A stretch of 20,613 bases of DNA. Source: Pelagophyceae sp. CCMP2097. Taxonomy: Eukaryota; Sar; Pelagophyceae. Below are positions 1 through 8,843 of the stretch, piece by piece. The notes beneath the pieces are model-generated. The model ran no database searches and was not told the origin of the DNA. It was given only the letters and a program-made list of their open reading frames with translations. The position numbers were made by a program, and so were the translations under genes. How positions within the stretch are numbered: position 1 is the stretch's first letter; each line of letters starts with the position of its first letter. The stretch is from contig MU657172.1 in the NCBI GenBank assembly GCA_026770575.1, positions 142,984-163,596 of the forward strand, given 5' to 3'.

Positions 1-30
1 CGCCGCAGCGCCTCGATCGAGGATGCATAC

Positions 31-198
31 CTTTAGTTGCAACGCGTACCCTTCGGCGTCGCGCACGATCTCGGAATAGGCCATGTCGCGGAGCGCGCCG
101 TCGCCGAGGCCCGCCGCGCGCTCCGCGCCGACGAACTGCTGAAGCTCGGTGCGCGTCCGCTCATTGACGTACGCCTGGAGGTTCGGCGGCGCGAACAT
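31..198 (-). CDS. First exon of an unrecognised gene, partial
   Basis: Read on the minus strand, an ATG at 198-196 opens 56 codons that end exactly at a splice donor (AAAG then GTATGC, the GT being bases 30-29). The peptide begins MFAPPNLQAYVNERTRTELQ and continues with an acidic, helix-prone stretch containing QQFVGAERAAGLGDG and MAYSEIVRDAEGYALQ. Codon choice is GC-rich at third positions, like the other genes here. The rest of the gene lies left of the window. I do not recognise the family; the opening slightly recalls small helical assembly factors but lacks cysteine motifs. A TATA-like box lies about 52 bases upstream (251-260). The plus-strand frame across the same bases is Arg/Ala-rich and looks like a shadow. 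Confidence 0.5.
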
Positions 199-250
199 GA
201 CCACGGCCCGGGCGCCCGTGCACACGCCCGTCTCCGTCGCTTCGGAGAAA

Positions 251-260
251 CTATATAATT
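251..260 (-). promoter_or_regulatory. TATA-like box between divergent genes
   Basis: CTATATAATT sits in the short AT-richer gap between the leftward exon starting at 198 and the rightward ATG at 402. On the minus strand it reads AATTATATAG, about 52 bases upstream of the leftward ATG. It is a plausible core promoter, judged on position and composition only. Confidence 0.25.
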
Positions 261-401
261 AAGCCAGAAGGTTTACGCATACAGTCGATGCGTAGTTGCG
301 AAACAATTAGTTGCGTATTTGCGTTCGTCGAATTTATTTGTATTCCGTAACGAGACTGAAATGCAAACTGCGCACGATAACACTGTGTGTCTATCAGCTA
401 G

Positions 402-1025
402 ATGGGCCGGCGGCGCTGGGAAGCGCTGGCCTGGCTCGTTTCGGCCTGCGCGTACGCGGACGTCTTCACTATCGAGGTCGAGGTCGACGCGGTACCAAGG
501 TGGCTGAGCGCTCATTCGGGCGAGGACCCGCTGGTCGTGGCACAACGCTTTTGCGAATCGTTCCGCGCCACCGGTGCGCCCCGTCGGCGCCCTTCCACGC
601 CGCAGCACAAACGTGCCTTCGTAGAGAATGTCGAGGGCTTGGAGTGCGCGTCGACACTCGCGGAGGAGCTCATTTTCGTCGGTGCGCATCGCTTTGGTCA
701 TGCGCTCCACCGACGAGCAAGCTTTGCACGCAGAGCGACCTTTGCGGCGGCCCTTTGCGTGCTCCGATTCGTCGGGGTCAAAGGCGCTGGTCGATCGGTA
801 GGCGCGCGGCATCCGCACCTGCCCTACGAGCCGGCGCTGCGCCTCTCCGCGCGCGGCGGCGGCGCAGGCACGTACGAGGCCGTCGCGGTGTTCTGCGAGG
901 CGCACGCGTTGCCGGCGGACGCGTGCAACCGCCTCAGCGAAGACGTCGCCGCCGTCGTACCGCATAGTGTGTCTCGGCGGCAAAGCGGGAATGGGACGGA
1001 CGCAAGACGGGGGGTGACGTCATAG
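402..1025 (+). CDS. N-terminal exons of a secreted/Golgi protein with FC-type repeats
   Basis: The ORF opens with MGRRRWEALAWLVSACAYA, a short basic start, a hydrophobic core and an Ala-x-Ala-like end, i.e. a signal peptide or signal anchor. It is followed by VFTIEVEVDAVPRWLSA and DPLVVAQRFCESF. A second related segment at about 820-955 contains RLSARGGG and YEAVAVFCEAHALPADAC. Both share a pattern of Leu-Ser-x-x, an acidic or Gly patch, Val-Ala-x-x-Phe-Cys, and then a second Cys. A third, looser segment follows at 1176-1290 (VLRVDVEPAATLLAFEP), and an FCVAH helix opens the next exon block. I infer that these are the N-terminal repeats of the glycosyltransferase gene that ends at 3167. The stretch 560-820 reads poorly in this frame and may be an intron. 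Exact splice sites are unresolved. Confidence 0.45.
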   Translation: MGRRRWEALAWLVSACAYADVFTIEVEVDAVPRWLSAHSGEDPLVVAQRFCESFRATGAPRRRPSTPQHKRAFVENVEGLECASTLAEELIFVGAHRFGHALHRRASFARRATFAAALCVLRFVGVKGAGRSVGARHPHLPYEPALRLSARGGGAGTYEAVAVFCEAHALPADACNRLSEDVAAVVPHSVSRRQSGNGTDARRGVTS

Positions 1026-1371
1026 GCGCGCTCGGTTTGGGCGAGCTGCAAATCCCCGTCGCGGTCCGCAGGAACGGCGCAACCGTCGTGCGGCCCACAG
1101 CGGTGAGACTCGCCCGAGGCGCGCCGAGCCCTGGTGTGAACGGACCGCGCGACGGACTTTGCGATGACGCGTCTCCAGGTCCTCCGAGTCGACGTCGAGC
1201 CGGCGGCGACGCTCCTCGCCTTCGAGCCGAGCGTCGCGGCAAGGGTCGTCGTCGAGCCGGAGGCACCCGACTGCGCGCGAGTACGCGCCTGTCGAAAGGA
1301 AGACTGTCGCCTGGTCTTTCGATCCCCGGCCCCTCTGAGCCTCCCAACCCTGTGAGCCTCCCAACCCGCAG

Positions 1372-3167
1372 CTTCGACGGCCTCGGGCGCGCGGCGGCGG
1401 CGTTTTGCGTGGCGCACCGCTGCGGCGTCGAATTCGCCGAGGCGATTTCGAGGTCCAATCGGCCAGACGCCCCAAAGTGCGAAGACGTGCGCGTCGTCGT
1501 CTCCCTCTCGACGCTGCCGCGGCGCATCGACCTCGTCGCGCGGCAGCTGCGCTACCTCGAGGAGCAGACACGAAACCCCGACGCCATCTACGTTTCCGTG
1601 CCCGACTGGTCCGCGCGCGAGCGCCAGCCCTACGACGTCCCCGCGTCGCTCGTCGCCGCCGCTGCCGAAAGACGCGTCGTTCTGCTGCGGTCGCCTGTGG
1701 ACTGGGGCCCCGCGACGAAGCTCATCCCGGTGCTGCTCGTGGAGACGCGTCCGAAGACTCTGATTGTCACTGTGAGTCCCCGAGACACGGTTCGAATTTG
1801 TTCTGAAATTCCAAACTCCAAGGTCGACGACGACATCAATTACCCCCCGACGCTCCTCGCCGAGCTCTTCGACGGCGCGCAGCGGCATCCAGACGCCGCA
1901 GTCGGCTTCCGCGGCTACCGCCTGCCAGGCGCGGACGGCGCGGACGTCGGGCACGAGCATTTCGTCTACTTTGATAGCGCCCTCGCCTCGGACGACGTCG
2001 CCGTCGACGTCCTCGGCGGCCTCGCCGGCATCGCATACCGCAGCGGATTCTTCGACTTTGCGAGACTCACCGACTTTGCAAACTGGCCCGGCGGTGCGCC
2101 CCCAATGCACCAAGTGGCGCGAGGCGCGTTGCAGACTTGATTGACGATTGAGGTGCCTTCTTCGTGGACGACGACTGGATCGCCACCGCGCTCGACGAGG
2201 CGGGCGTGGCGCGCTTCGTGCTCCGCACATCGGCCTTGGCCGTCGAGCTGCGCGAGTCTCCTATAGTGGCGGCGCACCACGTCGTCGGCGCCTTGAACGC
2301 GCCCGGTCATGCCTTTCGGAACATCGCTTTTCAAGCCCAACTCCTCCAGACGGCAAGGCGGCGCGGCCTCTTCCAGAGCGACTACGGCTGCCCCGTCGCA
2401 GATGCGCTCACCGACGACGTGAGGATTCGACAAAGGGGGGCGAATACCCCCCGGACGCTCTTCTCCAGGACGAGCTGCGGCGCGTGCTCGCCGACGTCGA
2501 CGCGCGCCTCTGCGGCGGCCAGAGGCGCGCCGGCGTCTTCGTTGTGGAAACAGACGTCGGGTGGCAAACGACGGTCGGGTGCGTGCTTCTTCCCTCGCCT
2601 GGCGCGCGGGAGTCCGGGAGCCCGCTGCCGCGTCTGTCGTCCGTCGAGTCGCCGTCGTGCATGCGAGACGGCCAGAATCGCAGCTACGACCGCTTCGTGG
2701 CGCACCACGCGCCCCAGTCGGGCGCTTTCCGCGGCGCGTCGACCCGGCTGGCGACGGCGGACGACGTCGGCGCGTCGCTCTCGGCGCGCGCCGCCGTCGT
2801 CCACGGAGACGCGGCGAAATTCCTATGGGACCTGGCGCTCGAGGCCCCGCACGCGGACCTCGTCCACCTCGGCAACTCAACAAAAGCCGCGTCCCGCGAG
2901 CACGGCCGAGGCTCACGCTTCTCTCGGCGAATACCGTCATCTGCAGGCGGCGGCGACCTTCCGGGCCAGCTGACGGCCGCGTTCGCTTCGGGCCTCGTCG
3001 ACCGCGCCGGCGGCGCGACGCTCTTGGCGATGACGCTCGCGGGTGGCTCGCCCGAAGAAATGTACTTCGAGGCCCTCTTCCGGAATTTTGGCTGCGCCCG
3101 GGTGACGCGCGGGAAACGCTTCCAGTCGTGGCGCTGCGCCCGAAACGCCGCACCCCGAGACGCATAA
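1372..3167 (+). CDS. Glycosyltransferase-like protein with C-terminal extension (multi-exon)
   Basis: Exons 1372-1771, 1823-2093, 2153-2418 and 2469-3167 join across introns of 51, 59 and 50 bases, all GT-AG; an optional in-frame 42-base intron lies at 2579-2620. The product opens with FCVAHRCGVEF, then a GT-A-type core: VVVSLSTLPRRIDLVARQL with QTRNPD, WGPATKLIPVLL, a DDDIN metal-binding motif at 1826-1837 made visible only after removing the 51-base intron, AVGFRGYRLP, DVLGGLAGIAYRSGFFD, and FFVDDDW across the second junction. These motifs fit algal and bacterial glycosyltransferases acting on surface glycans. After 2469 the chain continues with VFVVETDVGWQTTVG, YDRFVAHHAP, AAVVHGDAAKFLWDL, DLVHLG and TLLAMTLAGG. 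That part resembles a class I methyltransferase in layout, but the assignment is weak. Splicing near 2880-2950 is uncertain. The stop is TAA at 3165-3167. The upstream part at 402-1290 is probably the same gene. Confidence 0.7.
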
Positions 3168-3624
3168 AGCGAGATTCCAGGCTCCCCAAGGGAGCCACAG
3201 AGCTGCCAGGGTTCGTTTTTTCCCCTTTGGGGACCCTGATATCCGAGACTCGAGCACTGCCCCCGTCGATCCACCTCCAGTTGTCGCAGCCCACTGCATC
3301 CGCCCAGGTGACAAAAGCGATGTCAAAGGCCGTCGAACGCCCTCGTACAGTTCTCTCCAGCCGAGGGTCGAATCCATGCACCGCACGATGGGACCTCCGA
3401 TCGATGTGATTGCCTCGACGCCGTGGAGTCGCCCGAGCATCGTTCGGCTGGGACAGGAAAGCGTCGAGTCCCGCCGTGAAAGCGACGACAGTACGTCGAC
3501 CGGCGACAACGTTCTTATTCGCGTTCACGCGTGCACGGCTCCCGCGCGACGAGTGCACGGTGGCGCTGCGTGAGGCCGTTCGGTGCATCTCTGGCTTTGC
3601 GGCGACATGTTAGACAAGACTTAG
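3168..3624. other. Intergenic stretch, no recognised gene
   Basis: Mixed-composition DNA downstream of the glycosyltransferase stop. A palindromic segment near 3176-3200 (GGCTCCCCAAGGGAGCC) could form a small hairpin. Minus-strand frames run open here but show no recognised motif. The stretch ends at a possible splice acceptor (ACTTAG, 3619-3624). Confidence 0.3.
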
Positions 3625-4221
3625 TGCCGGCTCCTTACGGGCCGCAAGGAGATTATCGATGGACGCTTCAAGCTGTCCCTGCATACCGCGCAGTCCGTCG
3701 GCGACATGCTGGACTGGGCGCACGAGTTCGAAACGAGGCGCTCGCGTCGGAGTACGTCTCTACGTGCATGCTCTCCACGTGCGCGCCCTTCCGATGCCGC
3801 CGCCGCCGCCGCGCGCGCGCAAGGCGCGCGCATAGTCGGCGTTCTCGGCGGGCTCGGCGCGCCGCTCGCCGCCCGCGTCGACGCCGCGTTAACGCCTGTT
3901 GGGGACGCGGCCGCGCCTCGCCGCGTCCGCGGCGGTGGTCCTCGACTTTTGCGCCGCGACGTTCCGCGAGCTGCTGAGCAACCCGACCTCGCGCGGCACG
4001 TCGGATGCGACCGTCGACTGCGCAGCATCGCCACTTCAAGGACCAAGAGCTGACGTGCACGGCATCGGACCGTCTCCGGGGCCGTCTCCGGGGCCATCTC
4101 CGGACAATCGAGGGGACGCATCGAGGGCCCGAAGAGGGCCGCCTCCGCCCCATCGGACCGTGGGAGTTCCGCGGGACCGGCAACGGGTCCGTCGAGGACC
4201 GTCGGCGCGATCAGGGATAGG
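3625..4221 (+). pseudogene. Coding-like fragments of an unrecognised gene
   Basis: Three frames carry coding-like pieces. After an acceptor-like ACTTAG, 3625-3755 reads GRKEIIDGRFKLSLHTAQSV then GDMLDWAHEFETRR. Around 3826-3895 there is GARIVGVLGGLGAPLAARVD. About 3923-4015 reads AAVVLDFCAATFRELLSNPT. After another possible acceptor (CTTCAAG, ending near 4040) a frame gives DQELTCTASD and GPWEFRGTGNGSV, stopping at 4218-4220. The frames cannot all be joined with clear GT-AG introns. This is therefore either a multi-exon gene with unclear splicing or a decaying copy. I do not recognise a family. Confidence 0.3.
4070..4105 (+). repeat. Three tandem 12-base units
   Basis: The unit CCGTCTCCGGGG occurs about three times in a row, the last copy imperfect (CCATCTCCGGAC). 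The period is a multiple of three, so it adds a Pro-Ser-Pro-Gly or Arg-Leu-Arg-Gly repeat without breaking frame. Confidence 0.75.
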
Positions 4222-4230
4222 TAGGAATTC

Positions 4231-4400
4231 CTACAGCAGTTGCTTGCTTAATATCCACCCTGGGTGGGGCTGGCCCAATAGGGTATATCGTTGCGGGTTC
4301 ATGGGCCCACGTACACAATCACTTGCGAATGGTCCCGGGTTCGATTCCCGCAGGGGGCACTCGATTTTGGCGAGTGTTACCCTGGTAAGCCTCCACTCCC
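4231..4400 (+). mobile_element. tRNA-derived (SINE-like) fragment
   Basis: CCCGGGTTCGATTCCCGC at 4334-4351 is a tRNA T-arm / RNA polymerase III B-box, followed by GGGGGCACTCG. A CACTCG...CGAGTG hairpin comes right after it. A related tail (CTTGCG, TTCGAATCCCGG, then GGCACTCG) occurs on the minus strand at 13141-13185, so this is a repeat family and not a tRNA gene. No matching acceptor stem exists. A 30-base block at 4241-4270 recurs inverted at 15200-15229 with one mismatch. Confidence 0.45.
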
Positions 4401-5019
4401 CAGCGGCCACGTGTCCAAGGCACGCAGTAAGCCCGCCCCGCGGCAACAGGTTCAAGACCTGCAGTAAGGCCGCCACCGGAGCCGGACCAAGGCCCGGTGC
4501 ATTATCGTATTTTGTCTTTCTCCACGCTAAACCTCCCGTTCCTACGGTATGCGTGTGGGGGAGCGTTGCGGTATATATACCGGGCCCCACAATCACCTCC
4601 AAGGATAATGATCCGGTGAATCCCCTTTTGCCCCCAGCGGGTCATCGCGTATATCCGCCTCCGCGGTGGCAAAGTCAGTCAGTCACCCGAGCGAGATGGC
4701 TCGGATGCCATGCCGGCGAGGGTCGTTCTCGCGACAGATGTCTCGCGACCCCCTCGTGAAAGGAAGGGAGGCTAACACTCTGGCTCTTTGGTCGCGTTGT
4801 CGGGAGCGCCATGGTTGGGGTGCGATGGCGTCGAGGGTGTAATCGTGCGCAGCCGGAATGTGGATGTACCGCGTATCGGCCCAGGCCGGGCCTGGGTCCT
4901 TTCCTCCGGGAGTGCGTTTTAACCCCTGAGCTAAGATAGATGTTCAGCTAGACTTAAAAAATAAATAAAAAAGAAAAAAGAAAAGAAAAGAACAGAAAAA
5001 AAAATGTTGTGAAAACAGC
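4401..5019. other. Non-coding repeat-rich stretch with a purine-rich tract
   Basis: No gene is visible. The stretch contains GGTATATATACC near 4570 (a perfect palindrome), a possible stem around 4722-4748 built on CTCGCGA motifs, and an A/G-rich run at about 4955-5004. That run looks like the decayed A-tail of a retroposed element, but no matching body was recognised. Confidence 0.35.
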
Positions 5020-5130
5020 AGGTTTAGAACAAGTCCAGGTGAGGCCGATCCCGTCGATGCCGAGCGCCAGGTCCGCCGCGTGCCCGCAGCCGAAATTGTA
5101 CTTTTGGGGCGTCGCCGTCCGGCCAGTCAC
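5020..5130 (-). pseudogene. Possible isolated host exon fragment
   Basis: On the minus strand a pyrimidine-rich acceptor (CCTTCTTAG) ends at 5131 and is followed by about 37 open codons containing KYNFGCGHAADLALGIDGIG and then LTWTC. Third-position GC is high, unlike the flanking AT-rich DNA. No neighbouring exon can be joined, so it is probably a captured or relic fragment. The family is not recognised. Confidence 0.25.
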
Positions 5131-5359
5131 CTAAGAAGGATCTGATGCAAACGAGGTGCCTCTCGAACACACGTGCTCTACCCTTGGGCCTCCTCGAAGA
5201 CAGGGGGCACAGCCGGCATCCGGCTCGTAATCTCTATGATTTGTCGGTTGGAAAGCAGACGCCGGGGCCTTTTTAATTGGGCCGAAAAGGCGCCGGGGGC
5301 GGGGGTTCCCACTTTATTGATTCAATGAACAATTGGTTATGAGCTCAATTTAAATTTAA
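5131..5359. other. Intergenic, nothing recognised
   Basis: Mixed-composition DNA ending in an AT-rich patch (AATTTAAATTTAAA near 5347). No ORF or repeat boundary can be supported. Confidence 0.3.
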
Positions 5360-5587
5360 ACACCCATGTAAATCCGAAATTACATAAACATGGTGCACAG
5401 TTTTACACCGTTTTATTTTAAAAAGCAGATCCACGCTCGGATAGCGAAGTCTATGGACAAACCCTCTTCGTCAGGGACCGCGACGCCACCAACCCGCACC
5501 GTAGCGACCAAAAGTGGCCCATACCTCGCCTGTAGCCCGAAAAAAAAATCTCGGAGTGGAATCCGTTCCATATTGACCCCCCCTTGA
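5360..5587 (+). repeat. Dispersed repeat B, copy 1
   Basis: About 228 bases similar to 16369-16594. Shared blocks include CACCGTTTTATT, CACGCTCGG, GGGACCGCG, GTAGCGACCAAAAGTGGCCC, TGTAGCCCGA and GGAATCCGTT, ending in a run of C then TT. Divergence is about a fifth by eye. The family is unknown. The second copy sits inside the TA-flanked element 15280-16760. Confidence 0.75.
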
Positions 5588-5594
5588 GAAGCGG

Positions 5595-5690
5595 TTTTTA
5601 AACGGCCTATTTTGATTTATCTCAATTTTAAGTAAGCTGGGTTTTAAGCGGCCTATTTTTAGGCTGGGAGAGAAAGGTTTTTAAAGTAAG
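5595..5690 (+). repeat. AT-rich short direct repeats
   Basis: TTTTTAAACGGCCTATTTT (5595-5613) and GTTTTAAGCGGCCTATTTTT (5641-5660) are near-copies about 45 bases apart. Related TTTTAAG/GGCC motifs appear near 10405-10463. Confidence 0.55.
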
Positions 5691-5717
5691 GCCACTTGAA
5701 ATTCAGATACAAGGGGG

Positions 5718-6205
5718 CGTCCAGCGACTTTTCTAAAGCAGGGCCGTTTTGGGACCACTTTCCCTCCTCAGGGCGGTAAGAATTTTCTCAGCGCACGCGC
5801 GGTCCGCGGAGGTCATCATGAGTGGCGCGTACGACGCGCGGCGTCGCGGTCCGCAGTCTGCACCAAAACTTTACCGGCGTCGCGCGCGTGCGCCGCGCGC
5901 ACTGTGCGAAAAAGCTAGGGGAAATAAACAAATAGGGTCGGGGAAAGTGAAAATAATGTGTTCCGAAAAAGAGCCCTGATCCCTTTTTGTCGACTTTCCC
6001 CAAGCTATTTCGCACATTGCGCGCGGCGCACGCGCGCGACGCCGGTAAAACTTTGGTACAGGATGTGTACCGCGACGCCGCGCGTCGAACGCGCCACTCC
6101 CGACCTCGGCGGACCACGTGCGCGCTGAGAAAATCCCTACCGCCCTGAGGATTGAAAACGCCAGATGAGCGGCCGGGCTTAAAAGAGTCGCTGGGTCGCT
6201 TAAAA
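5718..6205. mobile_element. Large foldback (inverted-repeat) element
   Basis: The arms 5765-5934 and 5992-6151 are inverted copies of each other over about 165 bases, beginning TCCTCAGGGCGGTA and ending in TGTGCGAAA and GGGGAAA. They surround a spacer of about 57 bases. Weaker complementarity extends outward (CCAGCGACTTTTCTAAAG at about 5721 against CTTAAAAGAGTCGCTGG at about 6178). No transposase is encoded. The ORFs across it read through both arms and are artefacts. No clear target duplication was found at either boundary tried. Confidence 0.8.
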
Positions 6206-7112
6206 CCCCAAGGACTTTCTGTCAACTGCAGATTTCGTCGGGGCTGTTTTGCTCCAGTTGGGGGTAGTCGGGGACGTCGTCGCGCTGAGTCCCGGAAGGT
6301 GCGGTCCCACAAAAATCTTCTGTTAAAACGCTCAAACTGAAAATCTGAACCTCTGCTTTGGCTCGTCTGAAGCGCCAATCGCGGCACTCGTACGGGACCA
6401 GCCATAAACCACCCCAGTGCGTATGGACCCGTCCCGTCACATAGCCAGCATTTCGATCCCCACCATCCTGCGGTTGATACATGGTCGTCAAGTACCACGA
6501 TAAGGAGGCAAAATCAAGTCAAAATCAAGGAAATGAGGCAAATGGAGATTTTATTCAGACCCCCGGGGGGGAGGTCTTTGGATTTGATAAAATCTAGGCC
6601 CCTTTTCCGGGGGTTGCTATTGAAGATCACCCATGCGCAATTTTGTCTGTCTGTCCGACTGTCTATTCCAGAGACCAATCCGTGCGGAACCTTTAAAACA
6701 AGGCGCGCGCATATGCAGCATGCTGCTACGCACGCACGCGCGGTTGCGAGGGTGGCGCGGGGCGTGGGCTGGGTGTGCTGGTCCTTCTTTCGCCGCTGTG
6801 CCATCAACATCGAAATAGGATTAAACCTAAGCCAGCCTACTCGCAGTTCGGTGTTATCTAAGCGACTGCACCAACATACCAAAGGCGCCCTCCGGGGGTC
6901 TGCAGTACCCCCGGTGCGCCATGGTAATCAGGTTCATAATATTGGGGGAAGCGCTTGTTCGCGCCGTTGCAAGGCGCCCTCCTCAAGGCTGATCATTTAC
7001 AGACACACCTCAGGGGGTAGGGAATCCCATAGGGACCATCCCCACCCCCGCAGGCGGCCTCTGAGTGCCAAAACTATGCGTCACTTGAGATCGGCTTCAT
7101 CGCCAATACCCC
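6196..7112 (+). repeat. Dispersed repeat D, copy 1 (split by an insertion)
   Basis: Bases 6196-6557 and 6933-7112 match 11896-12436 in order. Shared blocks include GTCAACTGCAG, ACGCTCAAACT, TTTTGGCTCGTCTGAAG-like text, CACATAGCCAG, AAAATCAAGTCAAAATCAAG, TTGCAAGGCGCCCTCC and GGCTGATCATTT. Copy 2 lies inside the element 11746-13337, so copy 1 may be a relic of the same element without its ends. Confidence 0.8.
6558..6932. mobile_element. 375-base insertion inside repeat D copy 1
   Basis: This block interrupts copy 1 but is missing from copy 2, where the flanks are nearly adjacent. TTCA occurs at both edges (6554-6557 and 6933-6936) and may be a 4-base target duplication. Inside are a GACCCCCGGGGG start, a TCTGTCTGTCCG-type segment (6638-6695) that recurs at 10138-10195, and a long G/C hairpin at about 6882-6920 (GGCGCC...GGTGCGCC). 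Confidence 0.55.
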
Positions 7113-8041
7113 CGATATTTTCCTCTTTTCTAGCTTCAGGACTTCCGAAGTGTCACTGCTTAAAAATTAATATAACTTTGAGCTTAAACCGCAGCTGTTA
7201 TCGTGCGCAAGATGTTAAAAGCGGAGTGCAAATTAAATCTAATTTTAAGCTCTTAATATCGATAGAAATTACAACTGAAAATACCGCGGTTTCTAAAAAT
7301 TTAGTAAACTATTCTCGCCCTACAATTATAGATGGCGGCCTTCGAAGGAGCGATTTCTTGCGATTTTTGCGCAAAATACCTCGATAAGGCATTTACATTC
7401 GAGTCGAATCATACATAGAGGCCGCCGGGCTTCGGGGCCTGGTGGATAAGTCTTGATGCGCGAAACACGATCGGATTTTGATGCGGCTCTAGGTTGAAAG
7501 TCGGGCGTCGAGAACGGAGGGGTCAGGGAATGCGCCGGAGAGCCCCCAGTCGATCTGGGCGTAGTCACCGTTTGGATCCGACTTAACCTCGATATGATGA
7601 TATGCAGAGACCCGCGGTGTTGGTGCTCCTCACGATTCTCATTTCAAGGATAACCACGCCACCCTCCACCCTCCACCCTCCCCCCCCCCCCCCCCCCCCT
7701 CGTCACACTGCGCCCCCCCACGTTCTTCTTGGATCAAGTTGTTTTCTTACCCCCGCGTTCTTCTTGGAGATCTCTTTGGATCAAGTGGTTTTCTTACCCC
7801 CACGTTCTTTAAAGCCCCCCAATACGTTTTTGCCGTCATACGTATTTTCGTCACTCTGCCGTTGAAAAAATCCCATGTGCCCCGCCGATCCGTGAATCAA
7901 AAAGGAGACCGTCATACGAGCGCTGAAGAGTGGATGACCAAATCGGCTTTCAGCGACTTGAGTGGCGCCTCGACAGAGATTCAGGGAACTCGGGCAGTTA
8001 TGTAGGTGCTGCGCGCGGCGTCGGATGGAGCCTCTGCTCGT
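7113..8041. other. AT-rich and low-complexity intergenic stretch
   Basis: No gene is recognised. The stretch contains AT-rich DNA (7160-7310), CCCTCCA-type units leading into a run of 20 C (7680-7699), and two related units at 7720-7754 and 7755-7801. These share CGTTCTTCTTGG, GGATCAAGT and GTTTTCTTACCCCC; the second has 12 extra bases. A related GGATCAAGTGGTTTTTCACC block occurs at about 18083. Confidence 0.5.
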
Positions 8042-8723
8042 CTAGAAGTCGTCTGTGAGCTCGAGCACGAGCTTCTCCTCGCCGGCCTTGAACGCCGGTT
8101 TTCCTATCGAGCGTGAGGGTCGGATTCGGGGGCCATGACGCTGTGCACGCATAGCCCGGCTGCTAGATACAATGTAGGAACGCACCGAGGTGCGGGCAGC
8201 CTGCGCAGCGAAAGGCGTCGCCCTTTGAGCAATTGCCGCACGCCGACGCTGCCGCCGCCGTCTTCGCCGGCGCGTTTGCCGCGTCGGCGCCCGCGGCTAG
8301 CGCCTCGGCGCGGCCGCAGCTGCAGTCGGCGCACGGCGCGCGCGCCGAGCAGCCGGCGTCAGCGGAGACGGCCGGCGGCGCCAGGTTATCCGACGCCAGC
8401 AAATCGTCCTCGTCCACCACGTCGTCCGCGTCCGCGAACGACTTGGTCTCCGATATAACGCGGCGCTTCAGCGGCGCCGACGCGCCGGCGGCGAACGACG
8501 GCTTGTTGCAGCGTAGTGTGGCGACGCCGTCAACGATGTCGATGACGTCGATGACAAAGCCCGCGAGTAAGAGCGACATCTTGGACTCGTGCAGGATCTC
8601 CGCCGTCGCGCTCGACAGCGACAGCACGCCGCCTGGCGCCAGGCCCTGCGCCCACGCCACCGCGCCTAGAACGTTGCGTCGCAGAACACGCAGCGGCAGC
8701 CAAGGAACAATTTGCTGCGGCAT
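8042..8723 (-). CDS. DRE2: Dre2/anamorsin (CIAPIN1) cytosolic Fe-S assembly protein
   Basis: Exon 8723-8186 and exon 8103-8042 join across an 82-base intron (GTGCGT...ATAG) to give 199 residues ending CPHLGKPAFKAGEEKLVLEL then TDDF. In the family, Dre2 carries Fe-S clusters and passes electrons from Tah18 to the cytosolic iron-sulfur assembly pathway. Residues 20-80 (LAPGGVLSLSS, SLLLAGFV, NKPSFAAGASAPLKRR) match the end of its methyltransferase-like N-domain. After an acidic linker come C125, C131, C134 and C136 (CADCSCG) and the twin CX2C motif C162, C165, C173, C176 (CGNC, DAFRCAGC). The usual CX2CXC and CX2CX7CX2C patterns are intact. The protein is shorter than typical members because roughly the first 80-100 residues are not visible. 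A candidate first exon starts at ATG 8819 and reads MAALVLNVNVAMRAEVDS up to a GTGCGT donor at 8764, but it does not join the next exon in frame by an obvious splice. Confidence 0.88.
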
Positions 8724-8764
8724 CGCCGGCTTTCAGGCGCGCCCGCGACCGATTCGAAACGCAC

Positions 8765-8819
8765 CGCTGTCGACCTCGGCCCGCATCGCCACGTTGACGT
8801 TGAGCACGAGCGCCGCCAT
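8765..8819 (-). CDS. DRE2: Candidate first exon of DRE2
   Basis: ATG at 8819-8817 opens 18 codons (MAALVLNVNVAMRAEVDS) in GC-rich codon style, ending at a GTGCGT donor identical to the donor of the downstream DRE2 intron. Acceptors GAAAG (about 8730) and CCGCAG (about 8715) both lead into a frame different from that of the main exon. Either another intron is missing from the model, or the gene is damaged here. Confidence 0.35.
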
Positions 8820-8843
8820 TGTCACTGTCGAATTTCGTCTGAC

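Noticed and set aside
824..2230. 468-codon open frame on the minus strand
   Set aside because: It is antisense to the glycosyltransferase exons, Arg/Ser/Ala-rich, and reads through well-supported introns; a shadow of GC-rich coding DNA.
1966..3588. 540-codon open frame on the minus strand
   Set aside because: Low-complexity Arg-rich translation opposite a motif-bearing plus-strand gene; no domain pattern. Only its stretch near 3170-3330 lies outside the gene, and it shows no motif.
4321..4365. tRNA gene
   Set aside because: T-arm only. No complementary acceptor stem or proper anticodon arm upstream.
5788..6498. 236-codon minus ORF across the foldback
   Set aside because: Spans both arms of an inverted repeat and the edge of repeat D; composition follows the repeats, not a protein.
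7602..7865. 87-codon plus ORF over the C-run
   Set aside because: Created by poly-C (Pro) and simple repeats; no coding signal.
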